Assembly: GCA_002086835.1 (NCBI GenBank) | Contig: MVIG01000011.1 | Coordinates: 124,001-188,000 of the forward strand | Direction: 5' to 3' | From: Mycolicibacterium porcinum | GTDB taxonomy: Bacteria; Actinomycetota; Actinomycetes; Mycobacteriales; Mycobacteriaceae | Length of the DNA: 64,000 nucleotides | Shown: piece by piece, positions 33,956-43,210 of the stretch | Layout: each line of letters starts with the position of its first letter | Position numbering within the stretch: the stretch's first letter is position 1 | Position numbers and translations under genes: made by a program | The notes under the pieces: model-generated | Databases searched by the model: none | Told to the model about the DNA's origin: nothing | Seen by the model: the letters and a program-made list of their open reading frames with translations, nothing else

Positions 33956-36477
33956 GCCGCCTCGTCGAGACGTTGCGAGCGCACGGTGACCGGATCGCGG
34001 TGTTCACCGAGACCCAGCGGGTCAGCTACGCGGCCCTCGCCGATCTCGTGGCACAGTCCGCGACGGAGCTGGGCACTGAACGACGACTGGTGCTCCTCGA
34101 AGCACGCAATGATCTGCCGACCCTCGTGCATTATCTCGGCGCACTCGCCGGTGGCCACGTATCCCTGCCGGTGCCCGCGGACGTCGATCACCGCACGATC
34201 CTGCAGACCTACTCCCCCGACACCGTCGTCGACGCAGCGGGCATCCGCCACCTCCGCCCGCACAGCGCGCACCGACTGCACGACGATCTGGCCCTGCTCA
34301 TGTCGACGTCGGGCAGCACCGGATCGCCGAAGCTCGTCCGGTTGTCCTACACCAACCTGACCAGCAACGCCGGCGCCATCGCCGAGTACCTCGCGATCAG
34401 TGAAACTGACCGGGCGGCAACCACATTGCCGATCTCCTACTGCTACGGGCTTTCGGTGGTCAACAGCCACCTGCTGCGCGGGGCCGGCCTGATCCTCACC
34501 GATCGCTCGGTGCTCGATGACGAGTTCTGGGACCTGTTCACCCGGCACCGGGCCACCACGTTCGCCGGGGTTCCCCACACCTTCGAACTGCTCGACCGCA
34601 TCGGCTTCGACACCATGAACCTGCCCCATCTGCGGTACCTCACCCAGGCGGGTGGGCGGATGGCCCCTGACCGGGTACGCCGTTTCGCGGCCCTCGGACA
34701 GCGCCGCGGCTGGCAGCTGTACGTGATGTACGGAGCGACCGAAGCGACTGCCCGGATGGCGTATCTGCCACCGGAATTGGCTCTGGCACACCCCGAAGCC
34801 ATCGGCCGTCCGATTCCCGGCGGCACCCTGTCCATCCGCTCCGGCGACGGCTGGCCCGACGACACCGGTGAGCTGGTCTACCGCGGGGCCAACGTGATGC
34901 TCGGATACGCCCACCGTCCCGAGGACCTGGCACTGGGCGCCACCGTCGAGGAACTGCACACCGGCGACATCGCCCGGTACACCTCCGATGGACTGTACGA
35001 GATCATGGGCCGCAGTGGGCGATTCGTGAAACTGTTCGGTCTCCGCATAGATCTGGACCGTCTGCAAACCACCCTCGCCGAACGCGGCGTGACGGCACTG
35101 TGCACCGAAGACGGCGAAACCCTCGCGGTGGCGGCCGTCGACACCGACGGAACCACCTCAGCCGAAGTGCAGCATCTGACGGCCGCCCTCGCGGGTGTAC
35201 CGGCCGGTGCGGTGCACGCCGCGCTCGTCCCCGAACTGCCCAGGTTGATCTCGGGCAAGCCGGACTACGCCGCGGTACGTACGTTGGCCACCGAACCACG
35301 CGTGACCGACGCCGAGGATCTGAGAGGTCTGTTCGCCGACGTCCTGCACGTGCCCGCCGAGTCCGTCGACCGTGACGCCAGCTTCGTCGACCTCGGCGGC
35401 AACTCGTTGTCCTACGTGGCGATGTCGGTTCGGCTGGAGCGGGCCCTCGGGCGGCTGCCGAAGGACTGGCACCGGATGACGCTGCGGGACCTGGAGTACC
35501 ACTACGCGCCCCGCCGACGTCGGTGGGCGACCGTGGAAACCAGCGTCGCCCTGCGCGCCGCGGCCATCGTCCTCATCGTCGGCTCGCATGCCGAATTGTT
35601 CGCCCTGTGGGGCGGTGCACACGTCCTGCTCGGGGTGGCCGGCTACAACTTTGGCCGCTTCTGCCTCACACCGGTGGCCAGGTCGACCCGGTTGCGCCAC
35701 CTGCGCAACACGATCGCCTGGATCGCGGTGCCCGCCATCGTCTGGGTCGCCGTCGCCCTGGCCCTCACCGACGACTACCACGCATCGAACCTGTTGCTGG
35801 CCAACAAGTTCCTCGGGCCGCCCGACAGCATGACCGCCGGGCGGCTGTGGTTCGTCGAGGTGCTGGTCTGGATCCTGGTGGCGCTGACCGCCGTGTGCGC
35901 GCTGCCGGGCGTCGACCGGTTGGAGCGACGTCGTCCCTTCGCCTTCGCCGCGGCGTTCCTGGCGCTGGGGCTGGTATTGCGTTACGACCTACCCGGTTTC
36001 GGTTTGGGCCGAGAAGCCTGGTTCACGGTGCTGGCGTTCTGGTTCTTCGCAGCCGGATGGGCGGCGGCCAAGGTGACGGCCGCCTGGCAGCGCGTGACCG
36101 TCACCGTCGTACTGGCAATCGGACTGCACGGCTACTTCGGCAACACCGGCAGGGAAACCCTGGTGCTGGCCGGTTTCGCGCTGCTGATCTGGCTGCCCGC
36201 GATGCGCTGTCCCGCGCCCGTGGCGATCGGTTGCGGTCTGCTCGCCGAGGCGTCGCTGTACACCTACCTCACGCACTACCAGGTCTATCCGTTGTTCGGC
36301 GAGCACCGGTTGCTCGGCGTGCTGGTTTCACTGCTCGTGGGCGTGGCACTCACCTATCTCGTGAACCTCATGCACAGGTGGTTGGCGGGCAGGAACTCAC
36401 GCGGGATCGCGCTCGGCGACCAATCCCTCCTGCACCAGGGTGGCGGCGACCGCGCCGTCAGCGCGCAGCAGGCTTGA
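33952..36477 (+). CDS. Adenylation-carrier-membrane acyltransferase fusion protein
   Basis: An 841-residue three-part protein. Residues about 1-450 form an AMP-binding domain (core motif STSGSTGSPK near 117, MYGATEATARM near 258, GRSGRFVKLFG near 352, catalytic lysine in SGKPDYA near 435). Residues about 455-515 form a carrier domain with the phosphopantetheine serine in DLGGNSLSY near 485. Residues about 525-820 contain roughly ten membrane helices and resemble acyltransferase-3 proteins (LRAAAIVLIVGSHAELF). It should activate an acid, load it on its own carrier and pass it to an acceptor at the membrane. TTG 33952 overlaps the iron ATPase stop, so it is co-regulated with iron uptake; a role in siderophore or envelope modification is inference. 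Confidence 0.85.
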   Translation: MSRLVETLRAHGDRIAVFTETQRVSYAALADLVAQSATELGTERRLVLLEARNDLPTLVHYLGALAGGHVSLPVPADVDHRTILQTYSPDTVVDAAGIRHLRPHSAHRLHDDLALLMSTSGSTGSPKLVRLSYTNLTSNAGAIAEYLAISETDRAATTLPISYCYGLSVVNSHLLRGAGLILTDRSVLDDEFWDLFTRHRATTFAGVPHTFELLDRIGFDTMNLPHLRYLTQAGGRMAPDRVRRFAALGQRRGWQLYVMYGATEATARMAYLPPELALAHPEAIGRPIPGGTLSIRSGDGWPDDTGELVYRGANVMLGYAHRPEDLALGATVEELHTGDIARYTSDGLYEIMGRSGRFVKLFGLRIDLDRLQTTLAERGVTALCTEDGETLAVAAVDTDGTTSAEVQHLTAALAGVPAGAVHAALVPELPRLISGKPDYAAVRTLATEPRVTDAEDLRGLFADVLHVPAESVDRDASFVDLGGNSLSYVAMSVRLERALGRLPKDWHRMTLRDLEYHYAPRRRRWATVETSVALRAAAIVLIVGSHAELFALWGGAHVLLGVAGYNFGRFCLTPVARSTRLRHLRNTIAWIAVPAIVWVAVALALTDDYHASNLLLANKFLGPPDSMTAGRLWFVEVLVWILVALTAVCALPGVDRLERRRPFAFAAAFLALGLVLRYDLPGFGLGREAWFTVLAFWFFAAGWAAAKVTAAWQRVTVTVVLAIGLHGYFGNTGRETLVLAGFALLIWLPAMRCPAPVAIGCGLLAEASLYTYLTHYQVYPLFGEHRLLGVLVSLLVGVALTYLVNLMHRWLAGRNSRGIALGDQSLLHQGGGDRAVSAQQA

Positions 36478-37203
36478 CGTGATCAGCCCGCGGCCCCGCG
36501 CGGTGGCAGGCGACCGCGACTCCAGCAGATTCCATTCCCCGGCCCGCACCGGGCGGTGAAACCAGATCGACGAATCAGTGGTGCCGCTGCGGTGGCTGCG
36601 CGACCGCATGCTGTGCCCGTGCACGGCCAGCGCCGGATCGATCCCGTACAGGTCGGTGATGTACACCGCGATCAGCATGTGCACCACCGGATCGTCGGGC
36701 AGCTCCGTGGTGACCCGCCACCACATCCGGCGGACGAAGTCCTCTCCCTCCCCCTCGTCGGCGATGCGGATGTCGAACTCGTCGAGCGGCAGGGACGGCG
36801 CCGGGCCGGGCGGGCCGGTGCACGGCAGGACCTGCGGATCGTGCGGCATCGCGCCCCATCCGTGTTCGGGCCCGGCGAGTGCCGTCGCGAACGACACCGT
36901 GGCCGTGGTCAACATGCGGCCCTGCTCATACGATTCGACACGCCGGGCCGAGGCCGTGCGCCCGTCGTACACCCGCTCCACGCGGTACTCAGCGGCCTCC
37001 CCGGCGTTTCCACCGCGCAGGAATTGCAGGTGCATGTTGGTCGGTGACCGGTCGTCGCCCACGGTTCGGCAGGCTGCCGCCAGGCTCTGAGCGGCCAGCA
37101 GCCCGCCGTAGGCCCGTTTGCCCTCCGGCCCACTGGCAGTCCCGGTGAACACCTCAGCGGCCGCGTCTTCGCTGACGTCCAACAGCCTCAGCAGGGCGCT
37201 CAC
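36397..37203 (-). CDS. Acyl-CoA thioesterase II (TesB-like)
   Basis: A 268-residue double-hotdog acyl-CoA thioesterase. The N-terminal hotdog contains GKRAYGGLLAAQSLAAACRTV and NMHLQFLRGG; the second contains GHSMRSRSHRSGTTDSSIWFHRPV near residue 215, with the Asp-Thr/Ser pattern of TesB, and the conserved end LVQEGL. GTG 37203 overlaps the CoA-transferase stop by 4 bases; a longer open frame upstream is a shadow of that gene. It is last in a five-gene minus-strand operon. Its end overlaps the convergent acyltransferase fusion gene by 81 bases, so both C-termini are encoded on opposite strands of the same DNA. Confidence 0.87.
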   Translation of the reverse strand: MSALLRLLDVSEDAAAEVFTGTASGPEGKRAYGGLLAAQSLAAACRTVGDDRSPTNMHLQFLRGGNAGEAAEYRVERVYDGRTASARRVESYEQGRMLTTATVSFATALAGPEHGWGAMPHDPQVLPCTGPPGPAPSLPLDEFDIRIADEGEGEDFVRRMWWRVTTELPDDPVVHMLIAVYITDLYGIDPALAVHGHSMRSRSHRSGTTDSSIWFHRPVRAGEWNLLESRSPATARGRGLITSSLLRADGAVAATLVQEGLVAERDPA

Positions 37204-38429
37204 CGCTCGTCGGCACCCGTTGCGACGGTGCCTGATTCGGTCAGCGCCGCGATCTCGTCGGCACCGAGCCCAAGGTGTTCGGCCAGCACGGCGGTGGTGT
37301 CGTCGCCGAGGGCGGGCGCGGGGACCGCGGGCGGATACACCCCGCCGATCGCCACCGGCAGGCCGGGCGCCAGGTAGGTGCCGACGCGGGGTTGTTCCAG
37401 CGGCGTGAACAGCGGATTGGCGACCACCCGCTCGTTGACCGCGACCTCGGCGAAGCTGCGGTACCGCTCCCAGAGCACCGAGGTTCCCGACAGTGCCGCG
37501 CTGATCTCGTCGGCGGTGTGCTCGCTGAACCACAGGGTGAACAATCCGGTGAGGGCGTCGCGGTGGGTGTAGCGCTGGCCTTCGTCGGTGAAGTCGGCAC
37601 CGAATGCCTCGGCAAGGGCGGCAACGGCTTTGGTGGTCCCGGTGACTTCGGTGAGATCCCGGAAGTGCCTGCCGGTCAGCGCCACGAGCATGAACCCGAC
37701 GCCGTCGCTGCTGGTGAAGTTCTGCCCGTAGGTACCGTACAAGGTGTTCCCGAGTCGTTCGCGGCTGGTGCCGTTGATCATCACCTCGGTCAGGAATCCC
37801 AGATTGCCCGCGGTGGCCAGCGCGACGTTCTCCAACGGGATGCTGATCCGGGCACCCTCACCGGTGGCGTCACGGTGTCGCAGTGCGGCGCTGACCGCCA
37901 GCGCCACGTACAGCCCGCAGCTGACATCCCAGGCCGGAAGCACATGGTTGACCGGAGTGGCCAACTGCGCGGGCCCGGTGACCATCGGGAAGCCGAGCCC
38001 GGCGTTGACCGTGTAATCCACGCCGGTGCCGCCGTCCGCGCGCCCCGACACCTCGACGTGAATGAGGTCCGGACGCAGAGCGGACAGAACATCGTACGAA
38101 TGCCATTGCCGTCCAGCTACATTGGTGATGAGAACCCCGGCTTCGGCGATCAACCGTTGCACCAGCTGCTGCCCGTCAGGCGAGCGCATGTCGGCGGCCA
38201 GTGAACGCTTGCCCTTGTTCAGCCCGGCCCAGTAGATGCTGTCGCCGCCGTCGGTGAGCGGCCAGCGGTGATAGTCGGCAGCGCCGCCGATGGGGTCCAC
38301 CCGCACCACCTCGGCACCCAGCTGAGCGAGCGTCATGCCGGCCAGCGGCACGGCGACGAAACTGGAGATCTCGACGATCCGCACCCCGGAAAGCGGGCGG
38401 GTCGGGTCCGGCGTTACAGAATCGGCCAT
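37200..38429 (-). CDS. Class III CoA transferase (CaiB/Frc family)
   Basis: A 409-residue CoA transferase. The N-terminus (LSGVRIVEISSFVAVPLAGMTLAQLGAEVVRVDP) is the family hallmark, and D168 in LPAWDVSCG sits where the catalytic aspartate of formyl-CoA transferase lies. These enzymes move CoA between organic acids. With a glutaryl-CoA dehydrogenase-like gene in the same operon, a dicarboxylate such as glutarate is a plausible acceptor (inference). ATG 38429 is chosen over TTG 38438. It follows the E1 gene by 10 bases. Confidence 0.9.
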   Translation of the reverse strand: MADSVTPDPTRPLSGVRIVEISSFVAVPLAGMTLAQLGAEVVRVDPIGGAADYHRWPLTDGGDSIYWAGLNKGKRSLAADMRSPDGQQLVQRLIAEAGVLITNVAGRQWHSYDVLSALRPDLIHVEVSGRADGGTGVDYTVNAGLGFPMVTGPAQLATPVNHVLPAWDVSCGLYVALAVSAALRHRDATGEGARISIPLENVALATAGNLGFLTEVMINGTSRERLGNTLYGTYGQNFTSSDGVGFMLVALTGRHFRDLTEVTGTTKAVAALAEAFGADFTDEGQRYTHRDALTGLFTLWFSEHTADEISAALSGTSVLWERYRSFAEVAVNERVVANPLFTPLEQPRVGTYLAPGLPVAIGGVYPPAVPAPALGDDTTAVLAEHLGLGADEIAALTESGTVATGADER

Positions 38430-38439
38430 GCCAGTCAAG

Positions 38440-40602
38440 CTATCGTGCGCCGACCAGTTTCACCGCGGCGGCCTCGATGGTGTCCTCGGACAGCAACACC
38501 TGCAGCGCGGCATCGCCCAGCGGGATGAAGCTGTCGGCACTGGCGACGCGCTGCACGCTGCCGGTGAAGCCGTGATCGATGAGTTCGGCCAGCACGCCTT
38601 CCCCCACGCCTCCGGTGCGGCGGGTCTCGTCGACGATGAGCACCCGGCCGGTCGCGTCCGCCTCGCGCAGCATGTCCTCGACCGGCAACGGCGACAACCA
38701 GCGCAGGTCGACCACCCGCGCGGCGATCCCGGCCTGCTCCAGGCGACGGGCCACCCGCAGGCTCATCCACAATCCGTTGCCGAACGTCAGGATGGTCAGG
38801 TCCGTACCGGCGCCGTAGGTGCGGGCCGCACCGATGCGCACCGGCTCGGCAGGGTAGGGCGCCAACCATTCTTGATCACCGTCGTCATACAGGTCCTTGG
38901 TGTGATAGAGGGCGATCGGTTCGAGGTAGATGCACACGGCGCCTGCGGTTTTCGCCGCGGCGACGCAGGTGTGCAACATCGCGGCGGCATCGTCGGGCCG
39001 GGCCGGCGAGGCGATCACCACCCCGGGGATATCACGGATCGCGGCGATCGAGTCGTCGTTGTGGAAGTGGCCGCCGAATCCCTTCTGGTAGCCGTAGCCC
39101 GCGATCCGCACCACCATCGGATTCCGGTACTGGCGGTTGGAAAAGAACTGCAGCGTGGCGCCCTCGCCGCGGATCTGGTCGGCGGCGTTGTGCAGATAGG
39201 CCAGGTACTGGATCTCCGGGATCGGCAGCAGACCCGATACGCCCGCTCCGAGCGCCAGTCCCAGGATGGTCTGTTCGTCGAGCAGCGTGTCGAATACGCG
39301 GGCGGGACCGGCGGTGTTCTGCAGGCCCCGGGTGACGCCGTAGACACCGCCTTTGCGGGCGATGTCCTCGCCGAATGCGATCGCCTCCGGGTGCGTCTGC
39401 AGTACGTCCTTGAGGGCTCGGTTGATAGCCAGCGCCAGCGTCAGCGGCGCGCCGCCCGGTTCTGCCGGGCCGACCACCGAGACCGCCCGGGCCTCGTCGA
39501 AGGTGTCGCGCAGCGGTTTCATCACCGCCGGCGCACTGTCGAGCTGGGGGCAGGCACTGAGCTCCCCCGCCAGCGCGATCACCTCGGTCCGTTTGGCCTC
39601 GTAGCGCTCGACGGCCTCGCCGGCCGTGAGTACGCCGTGTGCCACAAGGATTCTGGCGGTATTGAGCACGGGATCTCGGTCGTAGTCGGCGAGAATTTCA
39701 TCGGGCCTGCGATAGGCCGGCTCGTAGTCGGAGCCGGCGTGGCCCATCAGCCGAACCGTGCCGAGATGCAGGAAGGCGGGTTTGCGATGGTTGCGCACCC
39801 ACTGTGCGGCGGCCAGTGCGGTGTCGAACGCCGCGATCAGATCGCAGCCGTCGGCGGCGAAGTACTGGAGTCCGTCGCGGTCGGCATAGGTCCGGGCCAC
39901 CCAGCCGCGCGGCGTCTTGGTGCTGATCCCGATGCCGTTGTCTTCGCAGACGAACAGCAGCGGCATGGGCAGCCCCTGATAGGAGGCGTGCAGTGCGGCA
40001 TTGATGGCGCCTACGGCCGTCGAGTGGTTGGCCGAGGCATCGCCGAAACTGCACACCGTGACCGCATCGTCGGGCCACGGACAGGCGACATCGAGCTTGC
40101 GGGCCCGGGCGATCGAAAAGGCGACCCCCACTGCCCGCGGCAGGTGCGAGGCGATCGTCGACGTCTGCGGAATGATGTTCAGGTCATGGCGGCCGAACAC
40201 CTTGTGCCGCCCGCCGGAAATCGGTTCGTCAGTGGCTGCGACCAGGCCCAGCAGCACATCGCGCACCGGATCGCTGCCGGCCACCTGAGCAGCACGGGCC
40301 AGGTAGAAACCGCCGGAACGGTAATGCAGCAGCGCCGGATCGTCTGCGCGCAGTGCCGCGGCGACCGCCGCATTGCCCTCGTGCCCGGATGATCCGATCG
40401 TGTAGAAGCCCTTGCCCTGTGCCCGCAACCAGCGCGCTGCCAGATCGAGGTGACGACTGCCCAGCTGTGCCTCGAAGAGGGCCAACGCATTCCGTTCGGT
40501 CAATGCCGATCCGTCGGGCCACGGCTGGACGCCGGGCCCGGTCAACTCCGAAACGCCTGTGCGGAAGTATTCGTCGATGGCTTCGTGGTGAGAACTGGCC
40601 AC
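38440..40602 (-). CDS. 2-oxoacid dehydrogenase E1, alpha-beta fusion
   Basis: A 720-residue thiamine diphosphate enzyme joining the E1 alpha part (residues about 1-360) and E1 beta part (about 375-720), usually separate genes. The ThDP motif is GDASANH...CEDN near residues 200-230, and the beta half has FGEDIARKGGVYGVT near 414 and the usual transketolase C-terminal domain. It resembles branched-chain/acetoin/2-oxoisovalerate E1 proteins. No E2 or E3 gene is present nearby, so it either borrows a housekeeping E2 or acts as a decarboxylase. GTG 40602 follows GGAGG. It sits between the ACAD and CoA transferase genes. Confidence 0.9.
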   Translation of the reverse strand: MASSHHEAIDEYFRTGVSELTGPGVQPWPDGSALTERNALALFEAQLGSRHLDLAARWLRAQGKGFYTIGSSGHEGNAAVAAALRADDPALLHYRSGGFYLARAAQVAGSDPVRDVLLGLVAATDEPISGGRHKVFGRHDLNIIPQTSTIASHLPRAVGVAFSIARARKLDVACPWPDDAVTVCSFGDASANHSTAVGAINAALHASYQGLPMPLLFVCEDNGIGISTKTPRGWVARTYADRDGLQYFAADGCDLIAAFDTALAAAQWVRNHRKPAFLHLGTVRLMGHAGSDYEPAYRRPDEILADYDRDPVLNTARILVAHGVLTAGEAVERYEAKRTEVIALAGELSACPQLDSAPAVMKPLRDTFDEARAVSVVGPAEPGGAPLTLALAINRALKDVLQTHPEAIAFGEDIARKGGVYGVTRGLQNTAGPARVFDTLLDEQTILGLALGAGVSGLLPIPEIQYLAYLHNAADQIRGEGATLQFFSNRQYRNPMVVRIAGYGYQKGFGGHFHNDDSIAAIRDIPGVVIASPARPDDAAAMLHTCVAAAKTAGAVCIYLEPIALYHTKDLYDDGDQEWLAPYPAEPVRIGAARTYGAGTDLTILTFGNGLWMSLRVARRLEQAGIAARVVDLRWLSPLPVEDMLREADATGRVLIVDETRRTGGVGEGVLAELIDHGFTGSVQRVASADSFIPLGDAALQVLLSEDTIEAAAVKLVGAR

Positions 40603-40652
40603 CTGGCCTCCTGAGCTCGCGGTGGGCGGACGATGGGCGCAACGCCGACTCG

Positions 40653-41852
40653 TCAGCGGAACGCCGGAATTCCGGTGAGCGCCTGCCCGATGATCAGACT
40701 ATGCATTTCGCTGGTGCCTTCGTAGGTCAACACCGATTCCAGGTTGTTGGCGTGGCGCATCACCGGATATTCGGCGGTGATACCGCTGGCGCCCAGGATG
40801 GTGCGCGCGGTGCGGGCGATTTCCAAGGCTTCCCGGACATTGTTGAGCTTGCCGAGGCTGACCTGATCCGGAACCAGATCGCCGGTGTCCTTGCGCCTGC
40901 CGAGGTGCAGTGCGAGCAACAGGCCCTTTCCGTACTCCAGTGTCATGTCGGCCAGCTTCTGCTGGGTGAGCTGGAAGCCGCCGATCGGCCGGCCGAACTG
41001 TTCACGTGACCGCGCATACTCCAGTGCGGTCTGTAGGCAGTCCCGTGCCGCACCCAAGGCACCGAACACGATGCCGAATCGCGCTTCGTTCAGGCAGCGC
41101 AGCGGAGCCCCGAGACTGGTCGCGCCGGGTAGCCGTGCGCTGTCGGGCAGCCGGACACCGTCGAGTACCAACTCACTGGTCACCGACGCGCGCAGCGACA
41201 TCTTCGACTTGATCGTGTTGGCGGTGAAACCCGTTGTGTCCGTGGGCACGACGAAGCCGCGGACGCCCTCGTCGGTGCGCGCCCAGATGACGGCCAGATC
41301 GGCCACCGATCCGTTGGTGATCCACATCTTGGTGCCGGTCAACACCCAGTCACCGCCGGACCGGATGGCCCGAGTCCGCATCCCGGCCGGGTTTGACCCG
41401 TGGTCGGGTTCGGTGAGGCCGAAGCACCCGATGGTGCGGCCGGCGGCCATCTCCGGAAGCCAACGCTGCTTCTGCTCCTCGCTGCCGAATGCGTGGATGG
41501 CGAACATGGCCAGCGATCCCTGCACGCTGACCAGCGACCGGATCCCGGAGTCACCGGCTTCCAGCTCCAGACAGGCCAACCCGTAGGCCACCGCGCTGGT
41601 GCCCGCGCATCCGTAGCCCTGCAAGTGCATGCCGAGCAGCCCGAGTTCGCCGAGCTCACCGGCCAATTCCCGGGCCGGGAGTTCGCCGCTCTCATACCAA
41701 CTCGCGATGTGCGGGCTGATACTCCGCTGGACGACCGACCGCACGGTGTCGCGGATTTCGCGTTCTTCGGCCGAGAGCAGGGCATCGACGCCGAACATCG
41801 CGTCGGCGCCGACGATTCCGGAACTGTGTAGGGCCACAGCAGCTTCAACCAT
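40653..41852 (-). CDS. Acyl-CoA dehydrogenase, glutaryl-CoA dehydrogenase-like
   Basis: A 399-residue flavoprotein. FAD/substrate motifs are GCFGLTEPDHGSNP near residue 142 and TGTKMWITNG near 172. The catalytic base is E378 in TYEGTSEMH, and the SVQGSLAM stretch near 108 as well as the C-terminal LIIGQALTG resemble glutaryl-CoA dehydrogenase, which oxidises and decarboxylates glutaryl-CoA to crotonyl-CoA. A substituted glutaryl-CoA or another acyl-CoA is equally possible. It lies 27 bases after the enamidase-like gene and 50 before the E1 gene, in the GntR-linked operon. Confidence 0.88.
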   Translation of the reverse strand: MVEAAVALHSSGIVGADAMFGVDALLSAEEREIRDTVRSVVQRSISPHIASWYESGELPARELAGELGELGLLGMHLQGYGCAGTSAVAYGLACLELEAGDSGIRSLVSVQGSLAMFAIHAFGSEEQKQRWLPEMAAGRTIGCFGLTEPDHGSNPAGMRTRAIRSGGDWVLTGTKMWITNGSVADLAVIWARTDEGVRGFVVPTDTTGFTANTIKSKMSLRASVTSELVLDGVRLPDSARLPGATSLGAPLRCLNEARFGIVFGALGAARDCLQTALEYARSREQFGRPIGGFQLTQQKLADMTLEYGKGLLLALHLGRRKDTGDLVPDQVSLGKLNNVREALEIARTARTILGASGITAEYPVMRHANNLESVLTYEGTSEMHSLIIGQALTGIPAFR

Positions 41853-41879
41853 ATTTCTGGACTCCTGGTGGTTGTCGGT

Positions 41880-43100
41880 TCAGCAGCACCCGGTGCGGCG
41901 CGCCGTGGATTGTGCGGCCGGCGCGGGCTGGCCGCGCCACTTGACCGCGCGGCTGGGAGGCGGGGTCTGTTCACTGCGTGTCGTCACCAGCGGTACACCG
42001 TCGACCAGTACCGTCGCGATGCCCGGCAGGTCCCCGACGGCAAAGCACTCCAGGGCGTCGTCGGCGGTCGATCCGGTGACCGGTCCGAGGACCAGCAGGT
42101 CGGCGGGGCGCCCTTCCGCGAGCACCCCGGTGTGCAAGCCGTGCGCCCGCGCGGTCTGGCCGGTGGCCGCCGCAACCGCGCGAAGCGGGTCGACGCCGCA
42201 GATCGAGGCCAGAAAGCAGATGTTGCGCAGCATTCCCCGCGGGATCACGCCGGTGCCGCCGGGAGTGTCGGTGCCGAGTGTGAGCCTGCCGAGTTCATCG
42301 CGCGCGGACAGTTCGTCGACGACCAGTTTGGTCGCGCGGTAGTTCATGGAACTGCACACCTCGACGTGGGCCGAGGGCAGGTCGGCGATGATCGCCACGA
42401 TGTCCTCGTCAGGTGGTGGGATCGGACCACCCGAGATATGACCGACGATGTCCGGTCTGACCGCCGCCACGACGTCACGCCCGGCGACCCGGCTCGACCC
42501 GGACCGCGACACCCCGCCTGAGTGCATCTTGACGGTCATGCCGCGTTCGTGAGCCCATCGGACGTAGCGCTGCGCTTCCCCGTCCCCCAGGCGGTTCCAG
42601 TCGTAGAAGATGAACTTGAGATGCTCGATGCCTTCGTGGCGCGCCCGGTCGAAGTGCTCCTCGGTCATGCCCGGAACGAGTAGCACCGTGCCCGCGTTGA
42701 CCTTCACGCCCGAAGGGCGCGCACGCCCGGTGGTGTGCTTGGACGTGATCGCGATGCTCAGTACGAGTTCCGGGGTCAGCGCACCGAAATCCAAGCCGGG
42801 AATGTGCAGTTCGCCCGCAGACACCATCGAGGTGGTCCCGCCCTGCAGGTAGTTGCCGATCCAGCCGATCGAGTTCTGCGCGGGCGTCCACTCGCCGAAC
42901 GTCGGATGCACGTGCCCGTCGACGAGTCCGGGCATGACGGTCAAGCCGCCGGCGGACAGCACGTGGTCGGGATCGTGGTGGTCCACCCCGATGCCTGCGA
43001 CGCATCCGTCCTCGATCAGCAGTGTGGTGTCACGCAGGGGTGGCGACGACGCATCGCCGGACACCAGCAGTCCGATGTCCTCCACGAGCAGTGTGGTCAC
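41880..43100 (-). CDS. Enamidase-like metal-dependent amidohydrolase
   Basis: A 406-residue amidohydrolase-superfamily enzyme. Metal-site features are GLVDGHVHPTFGE near residue 52-64, MTVKMHSGG near 187, VGHISGG near 213 and GTDTPGG near 270. Overall resemblance (TSMVSAGELHIPG, FIFYDWNRLGDGEAQ) is to enamidase of anaerobic nicotinate degradation, which opens a reduced pyridone ring. GTG 43100 is preceded by GGGAGG; GTG 43112 is also in frame. The tail (PAPAAQSTARRTGCC) is unusual. It is the first gene of a five-gene operon and has a GntR-type operator 21 bases upstream. Confidence 0.83.
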   Translation of the reverse strand: MTTLLVEDIGLLVSGDASSPPLRDTTLLIEDGCVAGIGVDHHDPDHVLSAGGLTVMPGLVDGHVHPTFGEWTPAQNSIGWIGNYLQGGTTSMVSAGELHIPGLDFGALTPELVLSIAITSKHTTGRARPSGVKVNAGTVLLVPGMTEEHFDRARHEGIEHLKFIFYDWNRLGDGEAQRYVRWAHERGMTVKMHSGGVSRSGSSRVAGRDVVAAVRPDIVGHISGGPIPPPDEDIVAIIADLPSAHVEVCSSMNYRATKLVVDELSARDELGRLTLGTDTPGGTGVIPRGMLRNICFLASICGVDPLRAVAAATGQTARAHGLHTGVLAEGRPADLLVLGPVTGSTADDALECFAVGDLPGIATVLVDGVPLVTTRSEQTPPPSRAVKWRGQPAPAAQSTARRTGCC

Positions 43101-43121
43101 AGATCCTCCCACCGTTGGATT

Positions 43122-43138
43122 TTGTATACACTATCCGA
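43122..43138. promoter_or_regulatory. GntR operator, copy 1 (amidohydrolase operon)
   Basis: TTGTATA-CAC-TATCCGA, a variant of the motif TTGGATA-N3-TATCCAA found at three other starts in this region. It lies 21 bases upstream of the GTG of the enamidase-like gene. The right arm reads TATCCGA as in an imperfect palindrome; the left arm differs from the 52797 copy at one base. Confidence 0.7.
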
Positions 43139-43210
43139 TGTTGTCCAATGGGCATAGCGCAACCGACGGCGACACGGTTGCGGCGCCCGCCGATGCAGCC
43201 CTGTAGGTAT

